Assembly: GCF_015207755.1 (NCBI RefSeq) | Contig: NZ_JADEWH010000002.1 | Location: forward strand, 1-64,000 | Origin: Nodularia sp. LEGE 06071 | GTDB taxonomy: Bacteria; Cyanobacteriota; Cyanobacteriia; Cyanobacteriales; Nostocaceae | Direction: 5' to 3' | Length of the DNA: 64,000 nt | Shown: in pieces, positions 35,280 to 43,986 of the stretch | Position numbering within the stretch: position 1 is the first letter of the stretch | Layout: each line of letters starts with the position of its first letter | The notes under the pieces: model-generated | What the model was told of the DNA's origin: nothing | The model's input: the letters and a program-made list of their open reading frames with translations, nothing else | Databases searched by the model: none | Program-made: the position numbers and the translations under genes

Positions 35280-35402
35280 ATACCAATTATTTGTGAGGCT
35301 GCATATTATTTCGACCCCACCCCTAACCCCTCCCCGCAAGCGAGGAGAGGAACTGGATTTCTGCTTAAATTCTATTTATGCATATTTATATTAAATTGGT
35401 AT
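35280..35402 (+). mobile_element. MITE with ATACCAATT termini
   Basis: ATACCAATT (35280-35288) and AATTGGTAT (35394-35402) enclose a GGAGAGG/CCTCCCC-type core shared with other intergenic repeats. Nearby GATGAAATTTCATC (35482-35495) is a perfect 14-base palindrome before the gene at 35553. Confidence 0.6.
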
Positions 35403-35552
35403 CACTATTCATCTTGAAAACTACCTGTTTATCTATCTAAAGAATGGTGTATGTAGGAGGTGATTTCTTGTCAAAAGCAAGATGAAATTTCATCAAACCT
35501 GCGGTGAAATGAAATTAGCTTGTTTAGTTTTAATTGATAGGAGTTCAATAAT

Positions 35553-36716
35553 ATGACGATATTATCCCATGATGAACTCAAAACTTTAGTTGATAATTCT
35601 CAAAGCCCTTGTGTTTCTTTATATATGCCTATGCAAAAGGCTGGGCCAGAAATTCGCCAAAACCCAATTCGTTTGAAAAACTTAATCCGTGAAGCTGAAG
35701 AACGTTTGGATGCGATGGGGATGCGCCACACTGAGGCGGTAGATTTTCTCCAACCAGCGAAGGAACTTGATACAACAGATTTCTGGCAAAACCAAAACAA
35801 CGGATTAGCAATTTTTATTTCTCCCCAGATGTTTCGCTATTACTGTCTGCCAATGGAGTTTCAAGAATTGGTAGTTGTTGGCGACAGGTTCCATCTTAAG
35901 CCATTGCTACATTTAATCAATAGTGATGGCAAGTTTTATCTCTTAGCTCTAAGTCAAAAGGATATCAAATTTTTTGAGGGAACGGGCTACAGCCTCAATG
36001 AAGTGGAAGTAGAAAATATGCCTCGGAGTATGGATGAAGCTCTCTTAGAAGATGATATTCAAAAAGGGGTGCAACATCGGATTGCTACATCTAGAGGAGG
36101 AACCGCTAATCCATTTCAACAGCCAGGCGAATTTCATGGTCAGGGAAGTCCCGACACAGATAAACGTCAAGAAGATATCTTACAATTTTGTCACGCTGTT
36201 GATCGGGCGGTACACGAGAAAATCCGGGGGCAAAATGCGCCTTTACTGTTGATGGGTGTTGAGTATCTGTTCCCGATTTATCAAGAGGCAAATACCTATC
36301 CTTATTTTGTTGAATCAGGTATTACTGGTAACCCCGCAGAGATGAAACAGGAACAATTGCATCGGCAAGCTTGGCCCATAGTCGAACCTTTATTTCATCA
36401 AAATCAGCAGTCAGCAATGGCGCTTTATCAGCAACTAGCTGGGACTGGTACAGCTTCTAGTGATATTAAAGAAATTGTATCAGCTACTTATTGCCACAGG
36501 GTTGATTCGATGTTTGTGCCAATAGATATGCAAATTTGGGGTAAATTTGATCCAGATACCATGACTGTCGATTTACACTCAGAACCAGAGCCAGATGATG
36601 AAGATATGTTAGATTTTGCCGCCATTCAAACATTTATCAACGGTGGTAAAGTGTACACGGTTGAATCAAAACAAATGCCAAATGGCACACCAGTAGCAGC
36701 TATTTTCCGTTATTGA
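35553..36716 (+). CDS. baeRF-type (archaeo-eukaryotic release-factor-like) protein
   Basis: 387 residues. The start LSHDELKTLVDNSQSPCVSLYMP and the later ISPQMFRYYCLP, KFYLLALSQKDIKFFEG, TYPYFVESGITGNP and IWGKFDPDTMTVDLH are features of the bacterial eRF1-like (baeRF) families. Such proteins are predicted ribosome-associated stress or hibernation factors; function is not proven. AGGAG eight bases before ATG supports the start. A GATGAAATTTCATC palindrome lies 58 bases upstream. Confidence 0.72.
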   Translation: MTILSHDELKTLVDNSQSPCVSLYMPMQKAGPEIRQNPIRLKNLIREAEERLDAMGMRHTEAVDFLQPAKELDTTDFWQNQNNGLAIFISPQMFRYYCLPMEFQELVVVGDRFHLKPLLHLINSDGKFYLLALSQKDIKFFEGTGYSLNEVEVENMPRSMDEALLEDDIQKGVQHRIATSRGGTANPFQQPGEFHGQGSPDTDKRQEDILQFCHAVDRAVHEKIRGQNAPLLLMGVEYLFPIYQEANTYPYFVESGITGNPAEMKQEQLHRQAWPIVEPLFHQNQQSAMALYQQLAGTGTASSDIKEIVSATYCHRVDSMFVPIDMQIWGKFDPDTMTVDLHSEPEPDDEDMLDFAAIQTFINGGKVYTVESKQMPNGTPVAAIFRY

Positions 36717-37136
36717 TAGTTTTTGTGGTGTTGTATAAGCTCGACTTTATCCAAAATTAAGAACTCGGTTTATTTATCCGGCAAAACCCTTGGCTTTTTG
36801 GCAAATACTTTTTCCATATCACTGATTATCGATGAAATCCCAAAATTACAACACCTACCCCACAAAGGTTTCAGCGATACCAATCGAGTTGCCAAAAAAA
36901 TGGATAAAGTCGAGATAAAGTGAAACCAACTATATACCAATACGGTTCAGTTAAGGCTAACTTTATTTTTTTTAACGAACCGCAGAGGACACAGAGGACA
37001 CAGAGAGAAAAGAAAGAGAAGGAAAAAATTGCTTAACTGAACTGTATTGAACTATATACAACACCTATGTTTTACAGTCAGATATCGACATTTAACAGCA
37101 AATTTTTCACCATTTTGTTGGCTGTTAAGAATGTAC
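36717..37136. other. Intergenic region with a MITE
   Basis: 420 bases. It contains the MITE at 36931-37058 and an ACAGAGGACACAGAG repeat. A 66-codon frame at 36723 has no support. Confidence 0.5.
36940..37047 (+). mobile_element. MITE with ATACGGTTCAGTTAAG termini
   Basis: ATACGGTTCAGTTAAG (36940-36955) and CTTAACTGAACTGTAT (37032-37047), 15 of 16 paired; the similarity extends outwards to TATATA on both sides (36931 and 37058). The core includes an ACAGAGGACACAGAG repeat also seen at 21835. Confidence 0.65.
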
Positions 37137-38792
37137 TCATTCTTCAATAACTGGGCTGCGGAGGTCTTCCACCATTGCTTGAATTTCAGCCGGAGGGGGT
37201 GGGGTGAGGCGAGAAACTACTAAGGTAACTACAAAGTTAATCAGCATACCTAGAGTGCCAATTCCTTCTGGAGAAACCCCAAAAAACCAAGGTTGCATAC
37301 CCCCAAACTTAACGCCGATAATGTAGACTATGGTAAAAATTAAACCAGTCAACATCCCAGATATTGCCCCTTCAGAATTGGTGCGCTTGTCGAAAATCCC
37401 CAAGATAATTACGGGGAAAAAGCTAGCAGCAGCTAAACCGAAAGCAAAAGCCACGACTTCACTTACAAATCCTGGCGGGTTCACCCCAAAGTAGCCGGCC
37501 AGAACTAGGGACAAACCCACCATAATCCGCCCGAAAAACACCCGTTTTTGTTCGGAGGCCGTGGGATCGATGATGCGGTAATAGATATCGTGGGCGACAG
37601 AACTGGAAATTACCAGCAATAGACCTGATGCTGTAGACAAAGCTGCTGCTAATCCACCAGCTGCGACTAAGCCAACTACCCAAGGAGCTAATTTAGCTAC
37701 TTCTGGAGTAGAAAGGACGATGATATCCCGATCAATTGTAATTTCGTTAGTGTCTTTACTTGGGGTCAACTGAAGACGACCATCTTGATTTTTGTCATCA
37801 AAGGCTAGCAGTCCAGTTTTTTCCCACTTAGTCGCCCAGTCAAGCTGCTGCACTTCTGCAACGGTCTGATTGTGCAGAGAATTGATCAGGTTATAGCGGG
37901 CAAACATCGCGATCGCAGGAGCTGTAGTATAAAGAATCGCTATAAATAACAATGCCCAACCAGCAGAAAAACGGGCTGCCCGTACACTTGGGACTGTGTA
38001 AAACCGGACAATAATATGGGGTAAGCCAGCAGTACCGACCATTAAGGCCACAGTTGTAAACAGCACATCAAGCATGGACTTGTTGACAAATGGCTTGGTA
38101 TACTCCTGAAACCCTAAATCAACTTGGATTTGATTGAGTTTGTCGGCAACATCGCTGAAGGTAAATGCTAATTGGGGAATAGGATTACCTGTGAGTTGCC
38201 AGGCGATCGCAATTGCTGGAATTAAATAAGCAAAAATTAACACAAAGTACTGTGCTACCTGTGTCCAGGTAATGCCTTTCATCCCTCCTAACACGGCAAA
38301 AAAGCCAACGATCACCATGCCGATGATCACACCTGTATTGATGTCAACTTGGAGGAAACGGCTGAAAACAATGCCCACGCCCCGCATTTGCCCAGCCACA
38401 TAAGTGAGGGAGATGAAAATAGCTGCAACTACTGCTACTAAACGAGCCACATTTGAATAGTAGCGATCGCCTACAAAATCGGGGACTGTATATTTACCAA
38501 ATTTCCGGAGGTAAGGAGCCAACAGCAATGCCAACAGCACATAGCCACCAGTCCAACCCATCAAATAAATAGAACCGTCATATCCCAAAAAAGAAATCAG
38601 CCCCGCCATTGAAATAAACGAAGCGGCTGACATCCAGTCAGCTGCCGTGGCTGCACCATTAGCAATGGAGGGTATCCCCTGTCCGGCGATGAAAAAGTCT
38701 TTACTATCTTTAACTCGTGATTGCCAACCAATATAAATGTAGCCAAGGAAGGAGAGTCCAACCAACAAAATAGTCCAAATTTCAACTGACAC
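37137..38792 (-). CDS. Sodium:solute symporter, acetate (ActP)-like
   Basis: 551 residues with about 12-13 membrane helices. Sodium-symporter signatures: FIAGQGIPSIANGAATAADWMSAASFI (about 35-60), WTGGYVLLALLLAPYLRKFGKYTVPDF and GGLAAALSTASGLLLVISSSVAHDIYYR (about 375-400). Closest to the ActP branch (acetate/pyruvate). The downstream partner with DUF4212 is at 38802, nine bases away on the same strand, as in acetate-uptake pairs. Substrate is inferred only. Confidence 0.88.
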   Translation of the reverse strand: MSVEIWTILLVGLSFLGYIYIGWQSRVKDSKDFFIAGQGIPSIANGAATAADWMSAASFISMAGLISFLGYDGSIYLMGWTGGYVLLALLLAPYLRKFGKYTVPDFVGDRYYSNVARLVAVVAAIFISLTYVAGQMRGVGIVFSRFLQVDINTGVIIGMVIVGFFAVLGGMKGITWTQVAQYFVLIFAYLIPAIAIAWQLTGNPIPQLAFTFSDVADKLNQIQVDLGFQEYTKPFVNKSMLDVLFTTVALMVGTAGLPHIIVRFYTVPSVRAARFSAGWALLFIAILYTTAPAIAMFARYNLINSLHNQTVAEVQQLDWATKWEKTGLLAFDDKNQDGRLQLTPSKDTNEITIDRDIIVLSTPEVAKLAPWVVGLVAAGGLAAALSTASGLLLVISSSVAHDIYYRIIDPTASEQKRVFFGRIMVGLSLVLAGYFGVNPPGFVSEVVAFAFGLAAASFFPVIILGIFDKRTNSEGAISGMLTGLIFTIVYIIGVKFGGMQPWFFGVSPEGIGTLGMLINFVVTLVVSRLTPPPPAEIQAMVEDLRSPVIEE

Positions 38793-38801
38793 AGTTTTCC
38801 C

Positions 38802-39056
38802 TCACTTCTTGATATTATATTTGCGGTCTAACTTGTCCATTTGAAAGGCATAAATGAAAATCAAAGCCACAAATACCAGGATTGATCCCTGCTGTGCCAT
38901 CCAAAAGCCAAAGGGTACGCCGAAAAAACGTATCCCGTTTAATGGTTGAACCAGCAAAATACTGAATACTATAGAAACCAATGCCCAGACAATTAAAAGA
39001 TTACGAATTAAAGTAGTATTAGCACGCCAGTAAGAACGACGCTGATCTTCATCCAT
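38802..39056 (-). CDS. DUF4212 small subunit of the symporter
   Basis: 84 residues with two membrane helices (NLLIVWALVSIVFSILLV; ILVFVALIFIYAFQM) and the conserved RRSYWRANTTLIRNLL start. DUF4212 proteins are the small companions of ActP-like sodium symporters. This gene precedes the transporter on the minus strand with a nine-base gap, indicating an operon. Confidence 0.86.
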   Translation of the reverse strand: MDEDQRRSYWRANTTLIRNLLIVWALVSIVFSILLVQPLNGIRFFGVPFGFWMAQQGSILVFVALIFIYAFQMDKLDRKYNIKK

Positions 39057-39273
39057 TGTTGTTTATAGTCAGTGCATCCAGAATAATATCAAGAAGCCGC
39101 TATTATCCTGTCTAATTCTGTGAATTTTTTTATTCTTAGTAAATCTTATGGAAACTAGGTAGTAAAAATAACATAAAGTATCTGGAAATTCAGCGCGTGC
39201 AACAGGGTGACAAAAAACCAGATTGCGCTCAATTGTAGGGGCGAAACTGGATACAAGTGATGTCTACGACGGA

Positions 39274-41628
39274 CTATGTTATGCCTATTTGGTTTCTGGC
39301 GGCGGCTAAAATTAAACGTTGTTCAGCACGAGCGATCGCTTTATATGTCCTTTCCACTGCTTCGGGTTCTACGGAAATAGAAGTAATCCCCCATTGCACC
39401 AATTGATCAATGATTTCTGGATAGATTGCTGGTGCTTGACCGCAGATTGAACAAGGTATACCCGCAGTTTTCGCCATTTGAATCAGTTGTGCGATCGCAC
39501 CCATTACCGCCGGATGACGTTCATTCAATACTCTGGTAATCTGTCCTTGTTCTCGATCTACACCTAACAGTAATTGAGTTAGGTCATTTGTGCCAATGGA
39601 AATCCCCGCTACACCTGCTTTGACATATTCTGGGAGTAAAAATAGCACACTTGGCACTTCCGCCATCATCCACAGTTGAAACTGTGGTACTTGAGTTAAA
39701 CCAGCTTGCTCAACTTTGTCCCGACAAAAAGAAAACTCTGCCACACTGCGAACAAAAGGCAACAATAAATTAACATTGCTGTATCCAGCTTTCTGCACAG
39801 TGGCTAAGGCTGTGAGTTCCAACTCAAAAACTGCGGGATTGCATACATAACTGAATGTCCCGCGATAGTTAAGCCCTCCCAAGGAATCGTCCGGGGATGA
39901 ATTCTGCACAGAATGTTGATGATGTAGCCCTGATGGTAACTCATGCGATCGCCAATCCAAAGAACGATAAAAAACAGGTCGCGGCGCAAAAGCACGAGTA
40001 AACCGGATAATCTGCTCAGTCCATTTTTCTAACAATTCTGCTTGACGACCACTGACAAGCCAACTATGGGGATGTTGTCCTTCCAGGATGTTGAGTAACA
40101 TTAATTCTGAGCGCAACAATCCCACTCCATCCACTGGTAAAATTTGCGCTGGCTCGATTAATCTGGGCTGACTCAGGTTAACTAGCAACTGGGTAGAAAT
40201 CATTGGTAAGTGAGGCTCGACAGGAGGATGGAGAGATTGGGTAATGCTTGGCTCTGGGGAATTTAGTTCTTGAGTTTCTCCCTCTGCTGCTTTGTCTGTT
40301 CTGATCCGATAAACCTCGCCGCGATCGCCATCCACAAGCAGCCGCTCCCCGTTTTGAATCAATACTGTGGCATCTCCGGCACTAACTACGGCGGGAATAC
40401 CTAATTCTCTGGCTAGAATTGCCGCATGGCTAGTTAATCCTCCCCGCTCCGTGATAATCCCCGCAACTTCTTGTAAAAAAGGTAACCACTCTGGAGCAAT
40501 AGTTACTGCTACTAAAATGACTCCTTTGTGTATTTGTCCTGGTTGTTTGTGGGTATCGGTAATTACGTGAGCTTTTGCTGTCAAACGTCCCCCTGATGCC
40601 CCTATACCTTTGATGAACTGTAAATTGGGAATTGTAGATTGAGGAGAGCTAACTTGAGTTAAGTAGAGATTGGCATCTGGTATTTGATCAGAGATAGTCC
40701 ATTTAATAGTAAAATTACTTCCTATTTCACTCACAAGTTGATTCCCCAGAGTGATGACTTTTTGCAGATATTCTTCTGATAAAGCGTATTGCTTTTGTTG
40801 GGCTTCTTGAAGTATATAAGTCACTATATCAGTATTATCTGCTGTGACGACTAACTTGGGTAAATCCACAGTTGCGGGATCATCAAAGCCATAAGCCAAC
40901 ATTTTATTGCCTAGATGTCGCTCTAGGATTACTCCTGTTTCTGGTTGGATGTAATAGACATCCGGTAGGACATCGCCTTGGGAAATGGCTACTCCTAATC
41001 CCTTAGTGGCTTCTATTGTCCACCCTGAAGAATGAGCATGAAGAAGACCACTAGCGATCGCATTCTCCATTGGTTGTACCAACACCGCTAAATTAACTTG
41101 TTGCAGGTTAACTCCCACCCGCCGCCAATACAGTAGACTCCTAGCCCGAAATAACTGACTCCAAGTGCGTTTCAATGCTAAGGCGATCGCTTCTTCATCG
41201 CAGCGACAAAAAATTGCATCCAACAACCCAGATGTATTTCCTCCCCCAGGTGCGATCGCCGATAAAGCCATGCTGGGGCGCAAAATCAGATAACTACTTT
41301 GCCATTCTCTGGCTGCGGTGAAAATTTTATTTACCCACTGCGGTGGTACTGTCCCTGTGATGATTTCCTGACGTAAGCGGCCAGCTACCTGCTGGAGTTG
41401 TCGCCAATTAGCTACATCTAGGTGCAAAGAAGAATAAGGTAAATCTGCTACTAAAGCGGACGTACTATTGAGAGTCGCGAGAAATTGTCGCAACATTTCT
41501 GCTGAAACGACAAAACCAGGTACCACCGGATAGCCACGCTGCATAATTTTACTCAAGTAGTATGCTTTGTCACCTACCTGAGCGCGGTCTTGCAGTTTAA
41601 TTTGGTCAAGCCAGTAGAGTTTATCCAC
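39274..41628 (-). CDS. PEP synthase-like protein, N-terminal ATP-grasp half diverged
   Basis: 784 residues with the PEP-utilising layout: N-terminal PPDK_N-like domain, swivelling phosphohistidine domain with RGGLTSHAAILARELGIPAVV (His401), and C-terminal TIM barrel with SIGTNDLTQLLLGVDRE and the CSICGQAPA loop. The phosphohistidine and PEP-binding parts look intact. In the ATP-grasp domain the usual RSSA stretch reads RPSMALSAIAPGG, the metal-binding IEW is IKW (308-310) and the closing QARP/QSRP is QVSSP. It may be a PEP-binding protein or a synthase with altered nucleotide use. Upstream (minus strand) is the mgtC gene end. Confidence 0.82.
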   Translation of the reverse strand: MDKLYWLDQIKLQDRAQVGDKAYYLSKIMQRGYPVVPGFVVSAEMLRQFLATLNSTSALVADLPYSSLHLDVANWRQLQQVAGRLRQEIITGTVPPQWVNKIFTAAREWQSSYLILRPSMALSAIAPGGGNTSGLLDAIFCRCDEEAIALALKRTWSQLFRARSLLYWRRVGVNLQQVNLAVLVQPMENAIASGLLHAHSSGWTIEATKGLGVAISQGDVLPDVYYIQPETGVILERHLGNKMLAYGFDDPATVDLPKLVVTADNTDIVTYILQEAQQKQYALSEEYLQKVITLGNQLVSEIGSNFTIKWTISDQIPDANLYLTQVSSPQSTIPNLQFIKGIGASGGRLTAKAHVITDTHKQPGQIHKGVILVAVTIAPEWLPFLQEVAGIITERGGLTSHAAILARELGIPAVVSAGDATVLIQNGERLLVDGDRGEVYRIRTDKAAEGETQELNSPEPSITQSLHPPVEPHLPMISTQLLVNLSQPRLIEPAQILPVDGVGLLRSELMLLNILEGQHPHSWLVSGRQAELLEKWTEQIIRFTRAFAPRPVFYRSLDWRSHELPSGLHHQHSVQNSSPDDSLGGLNYRGTFSYVCNPAVFELELTALATVQKAGYSNVNLLLPFVRSVAEFSFCRDKVEQAGLTQVPQFQLWMMAEVPSVLFLLPEYVKAGVAGISIGTNDLTQLLLGVDREQGQITRVLNERHPAVMGAIAQLIQMAKTAGIPCSICGQAPAIYPEIIDQLVQWGITSISVEPEAVERTYKAIARAEQRLILAAARNQIGIT

Positions 41629-41882
41629 TCAATTTGTTAGTTGTCAGTTATATATTTGTCTCTACGCGTCTTTCCTCCCGGTATATTTTCAGATATCATC
41701 TCCTGAAAACCTGCCATGAAGATCGTCGGCAATTTACATTTAATTACAGCAATAAGAGTGATTGCTTAAAGGCTAGGGTTCCTTCAATTATTCAGTTTAT
41801 TGTGAAATCTAGCAATTTGAATTAGAACGTTACCAGATAACTATTTTTCACATTCAAAACACAGTTAATTCAGGTAATGTAG

Positions 41883-42359
41883 GTGATAGTATTTTTCCCA
41901 GACCCAAAATTGTTAAACACCTACTACCTTACACCGGATGATTCACTGAATCTCATATTTAGGCTATGTCTCGCTTTGCTGATCGGGGCAATCATCGGCA
42001 TAGAGCGCCAATTCAAGCATAAGCCAGCTGGTTTGAGAACTCATATGTTAGTAAGTTTTGGCGCAGCAGTATTTATAATTATACCTCTGCAAGCAGCCTT
42101 ACCACTGATGAATCCTGATGCACTGAGCCGGGTTATCCAAGGTGTTGCAACTGGCGTGGGATTTCTGGGGGCTGGGGAAATTATGCGCCAATCTTCCGAA
42201 GAATCACAGAAAATTAAAATTCACGGACTGACATCAGCTGCATCTATTTGGGTTTCGGCTGGTTTGGGTATGGCTGCTGGGTGTGGTTTGTGGCAGTTAG
42301 GATTAATTGGTGCTGTCTTAACTTTCGTAGTTCTCAACATATTTAAAAAATTAGAATAA
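41883..42359 (+). CDS. MgtC/SapB family membrane protein
   Basis: 158 residues from GTG 41883. Hallmarks: RLCLALLIGAIIGIERQFKHKPAGLRTHMLVSFGAAVF and GVGFLGAGEIMRQSSEESQKIKIHGLTSAASIWVSAGLGMAAG, the core of MgtC. Four hydrophobic segments. MgtC proteins support growth at low Mg2+ and, in pathogens, modulate ATP synthase; the role in cyanobacteria is unknown. Short form without the C-terminal ACT-like domain. Confidence 0.9.
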   Translation: MIVFFPDPKLLNTYYLTPDDSLNLIFRLCLALLIGAIIGIERQFKHKPAGLRTHMLVSFGAAVFIIIPLQAALPLMNPDALSRVIQGVATGVGFLGAGEIMRQSSEESQKIKIHGLTSAASIWVSAGLGMAAGCGLWQLGLIGAVLTFVVLNIFKKLE

Positions 42360-42362
42360 ATT

Positions 42363-42420
42363 TTAGTCATTAGTCATTAGTCATTAGTCATTAGTCATTA
42401 GTCATTGGTCATTGGTCATT
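42363..42420 (+). repeat. Heptamer tandem repeat TAGTCAT/TGGTCAT
   Basis: About eight units after mgtC. The same heptamer runs at 43805-43843 and 48829-48929. Confidence 0.9.
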
Positions 42421-42612
42421 ACAGCAGTTCCCGGTATTATAAGGTACAGATATTAATGATAAAACTCTTGTGGTGCGGGCATCTTGCCCGCTATGTGTAC
42501 CTCATAGCAGAAGGAAGTGCTGTAGTCATTGGGAAGTCACAATTTTTCCCCCCTGCTCCCTGCTCCCTGCTCCCCTGCCTCTTCTCCCCCCCTGCCTCTT
42601 CCCAGTCCGCAG

Positions 42613-43743
42613 TTACGATACTATTTCCCCTGACTTCACATACAGAATTTGCGAGGAATCCAACCACTGGGCATCAAAAGAGCTGAGGTGAGTGGTTGTA
42701 ATTAGGGTTTGAAATCGGTCTTGAATGGCATCAAGTAATTGATTTTGGCGGAATGGGTCTAATTCAGCGAGAACATCATCCAGCAATAGCAGGGGTGGCT
42801 CTTGGACGACTTGTTCAATGAGTTGTAATTCGGCTAATTTTAGGGCTAATACTAAAGTTCGTTGTTGACCTTGAGAACCGTATTGACGAGCCGGGGTTTG
42901 ATTAATGATTAATTCTACTTCGTCGCGATGAGGTCCAACCAGGGTTGTACCGCGGTAGAGTTCAGCCGCAGCTCGTTGTTGAATTTTGGCTAAAAAAGCT
43001 GACTGGATTTCTTCTGGATGGATTTCTGCCAACGGTACACTAGGCAGATAATTGATTTGCAAAACTTCTGTACTACCACTAATACTAGCGTGCCAAGCAG
43101 CAGCGATGGGAGCCAGTCTTTGAATTGCGCGATCGCGTCTTCTAATTACCTTGGTACCAATGGTAACTAACTGAGCATCCCAGATGGCAAGTGTTGAGAG
43201 GGGATTCATCCCATCTGTACTAGGGGGGTGCGCGTCTTGAATGTTCTTTAAAAAAGCGTTGCGTTGGCGTAATACTTGGTTGTATTGCTGCAAAATGTGA
43301 GCATAAATTGGTTCGAGTTGAATTAACAGTGTATCTAGCCAATTCCGACGGACATCAGGGCCACCGCGTACTAAGTCTAAATCCAAGCTAGAAAACTGTA
43401 CAGCATTGAGTACACCCAAAAAATCCATTTGTCGGCGCACAGATTCGCCATTAATCGCCACGCTACGGCGACCATTGTGGCGGAGAGTTAAAGCCAAATC
43501 ACTGGTACCATTTTCTCGTTCCAGAGTGGCATTAATTTGAGCTATATCCTGTCCTTTTTGAATAAAATCCGTGACGCGCCCCATCCGATGCGATCGCAAT
43601 GTCGCCAACAACTCCACCGCCTCCAATAAATTAGATTTTCCCTGAGCATTATTACCCACCAGAATTGTTTTAGCAGCAGTAAACTCAACCTTCTGGTCTT
43701 GGTAATTCCGAAATTGTCTCAGGTGGAGGTTTTTTAAGTACAT
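42613..43743 (-). CDS. recF: DNA replication/repair protein RecF
   Basis: 376 residues. Begins [14 protein letters not shown] as expected, with Walker [11 protein letters not shown] (30-39), signature [16 protein letters not shown] and Walker [13 protein letters not shown], then TTTHLSSFD. RecF loads RecA with RecOR at gapped DNA. The start ATG sits at the end of an AAAATCT heptamer repeat and ATTGATTGACC junction, the same junction as before the gene at 53045. Confidence 0.95.
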   Translation of the reverse strand: MYLKNLHLRQFRNYQDQKVEFTAAKTILVGNNAQGKSNLLEAVELLATLRSHRMGRVTDFIQKGQDIAQINATLERENGTSDLALTLRHNGRRSVAINGESVRRQMDFLGVLNAVQFSSLDLDLVRGGPDVRRNWLDTLLIQLEPIYAHILQQYNQVLRQRNAFLKNIQDAHPPSTDGMNPLSTLAIWDAQLVTIGTKVIRRRDRAIQRLAPIAAAWHASISGSTEVLQINYLPSVPLAEIHPEEIQSAFLAKIQQRAAAELYRGTTLVGPHRDEVELIINQTPARQYGSQGQQRTLVLALKLAELQLIEQVVQEPPLLLLDDVLAELDPFRQNQLLDAIQDRFQTLITTTHLSSFDAQWLDSSQILYVKSGEIVS

Positions 43744-43986
43744 TGGTCAATCAATTTTAGATTTTAGATTTTAGATTTTGGATTAGACTGCAATCTAAAA
43801 TACTTTAGTCATTGGTCATTAGTCATTGGTCATTGGTCATTGGGAAAAAACTTCACCCCTGCACCCTGCACTCCTACCTCTTCTCCCCCCTGCACCCTGC
43901 TCCCTGCACCCCTGCACTCCTACCTCTTCTCCCCCCTGCACCCTGCTCCCTGCACCCCTGCTTCTTCCCCCACTCCCTACTCTTTT
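43744..43986. repeat. Repeat-rich recF leader with 46-bp tandem duplication
   Basis: Contents in order: AAAATCT-type heptamers (about 43756-43790), TAGTCAT-type heptamers (43805-43843) and two perfect 46-bp units (43866-43911 and 43912-43957) made of CTGCACTCCTACCTC and CCCTGCTCC pieces. Confidence 0.8.

Noticed and set aside
42363-42420. TAGTCAT runs as a CRISPR array
   Set aside because: Heptamer units without spacers; these are simple tandem repeats.
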